Assembly: GCA_958415245.1 (NCBI GenBank)
Contig: CATYYP010000100.1
Coordinates: 1 to 6,838 of the forward strand
DNA: 6,838 nucleotides
Direction of reading: 5' to 3'
DNA from: Schaalia odontolytica
GTDB taxonomy: Bacteria > Actinomycetota > Actinomycetes > Actinomycetales > Actinomycetaceae
Shown: positions 6,609 through 6,838 of the stretch, piece after piece
Numbering within the stretch: the first letter of the stretch is position 1
How the letters are laid out: every line of letters begins with the position of its first letter
The notes under the pieces: generated by a model
What the model saw: only the letters and a program-made list of their open reading frames with translations
Told to the model about the DNA's origin: nothing
The model's database searches: none
Translations under genes and position numbers: made by a program

Positions 6609-6713
6609 GTAGGCGACAAACGGAGTCGTCAGTGGTTTGTGGGCCAGATGGGCCTCGTGTGGTGTGGGATGGGGGAGGGGTGGTCCTCGCTGGGGCGCTA
6701 ACCTCTCCACTTC

Positions 6714-6772
6714 TTCACCAAAAGGTCAAGAATTCTTAAATTGTGAAACCCTCTAGGAGGTTAGTGACAAAC
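6714..6772 (+). promoter_or_regulatory. Putative promoter region before the last ORF
   Basis: An AT-rich island contains TTCACC (6714-6719), 16 bases, then TTAAAT (6736-6741), each a four-of-six match to -35 and -10 boxes. It also holds a 10-bp perfect palindrome AAGAATTCTT (6728-6737). TAAATTGTG (6737-6745) and AGTGACAAAC (6763-6772) recur in the same order upstream of the giant protease (1823-1831 and 1835-1844). The promoter assignment is weak; the shared blocks are seen directly. Confidence 0.3.
6755..6760 (+). promoter_or_regulatory. Strong Shine-Dalgarno sequence AGGAGG
   Basis: AGGAGG is a full match to the ribosome anti-SD. It lies only three bases before the GTG at 6764 and 21 bases before the in-frame ATG at 6782. 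The GTG spacing is short but makes it the better start. Confidence 0.5.
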
Positions 6773-6838
6773 CTTGAGACGATGGAGCAATGGCGTGCCA
6801 TCCGGAAAGCCCCGGAGACGCGTCCCCATCCGTACAGA
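6764..6838 (+). CDS. Start of an unrecognised gene (3' partial)
   Basis: From the GTG at 6764 the frame stays open for 25 codons to the window edge, beginning MTNLETMEQWRAIRKAPE. An AGGAGG box precedes it and an AT-rich promoter-like region lies upstream. An in-frame ATG at 6782 is the alternative start. There is no signal peptide; the N-terminus is polar and charged, suggesting a cytoplasmic protein. Too little is visible to name a family, and chance openness over 25 codons is common in GC-rich DNA. Confidence 0.4.
   Translation, partial: MTNLETMEQWRAIRKAPETRPHPYR

Noticed and set aside
6394..6612. 72-codon ORF starting at ATG 6394
   Set aside because: Its Ser/Pro/Thr/Arg-rich product is the out-of-frame reading of the pseudogene, whose frame 3 has a far more protein-like composition.
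6616..6640. ACAAAC...GTTTGT inverted repeat
   Set aside because: Arms are only 6 bp and AT-rich with a 13-base spacer, and no gene or promoter feature is attached; chance is likely.
6211..6710. Minus-strand ORFs across the downstream intergenic region and pseudogene
   Set aside because: They are Arg/Pro-rich, lack ribosome-binding sites and run through the terminator hairpin.
1675..6838. tRNA, CRISPR array or insertion-sequence ends
   Set aside because: No cloverleaf-like sequence, no regularly spaced repeat-spacer units and no transposase-like frame or terminal repeats were seen. The only regular repeats are the coding wall-binding and AQSG repeats.

Overview
The window looks like chromosome from a high-GC Gram-positive bacterium, most likely an oral Actinomyces/Schaalia-type actinomycete. 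This rests on strongly G/C-ending codons, actinobacterial-style S8 subtilases with Sec signal peptides, and C-terminal GW/WYYL repeats of the choline-binding (cell-wall-binding) type. The genus is an inference from overall style; no marker gene is present.

Layout. (1) Bases 1-1674 hold the 3' part of a subtilisin-like (S8) protease gene whose start lies before the window. It has an intact Asp/His/Asn/Ser active site followed directly by five full GW wall-binding repeats and a degenerate last unit. (2) Bases 1675-1912 are intergenic: a strong GC hairpin terminator, then an AT-rich stretch with a TTGACC box overlapping a perfect inverted repeat, then a ribosome-binding site. (3) Bases 1913-6247 encode a very large (1444 aa) secreted paralogue. 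It consists of a signal peptide, two consecutive copies of a ~600-aa unit (prodomain-like region, S8 domain, C-terminal beta-rich module), then six full GW repeats and a degenerate last unit. The first S8 domain is canonical; the second keeps the catalytic residues but has eroded flanking motifs. (4) Strong hairpin terminators follow at 6259-6321. (5) Bases 6322-6608 hold a frameshifted, 5'-truncated remnant of an unrecognised gene. (6) Bases 6609-6763 are intergenic, with an AT-rich promoter-like region that shares two sequence blocks with the region upstream of the large protease. (7) From 6764 a possible new gene with an AGGAGG ribosome-binding site runs off the end.

The two protease genes are tandem same-strand paralogues, but each appears to be its own transcription unit because a terminator separates them. 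Together they suggest a locus producing surface-bound extracellular proteases. One member has been expanded by internal duplication into a two-protease polypeptide. Its substrates cannot be told from the sequence.
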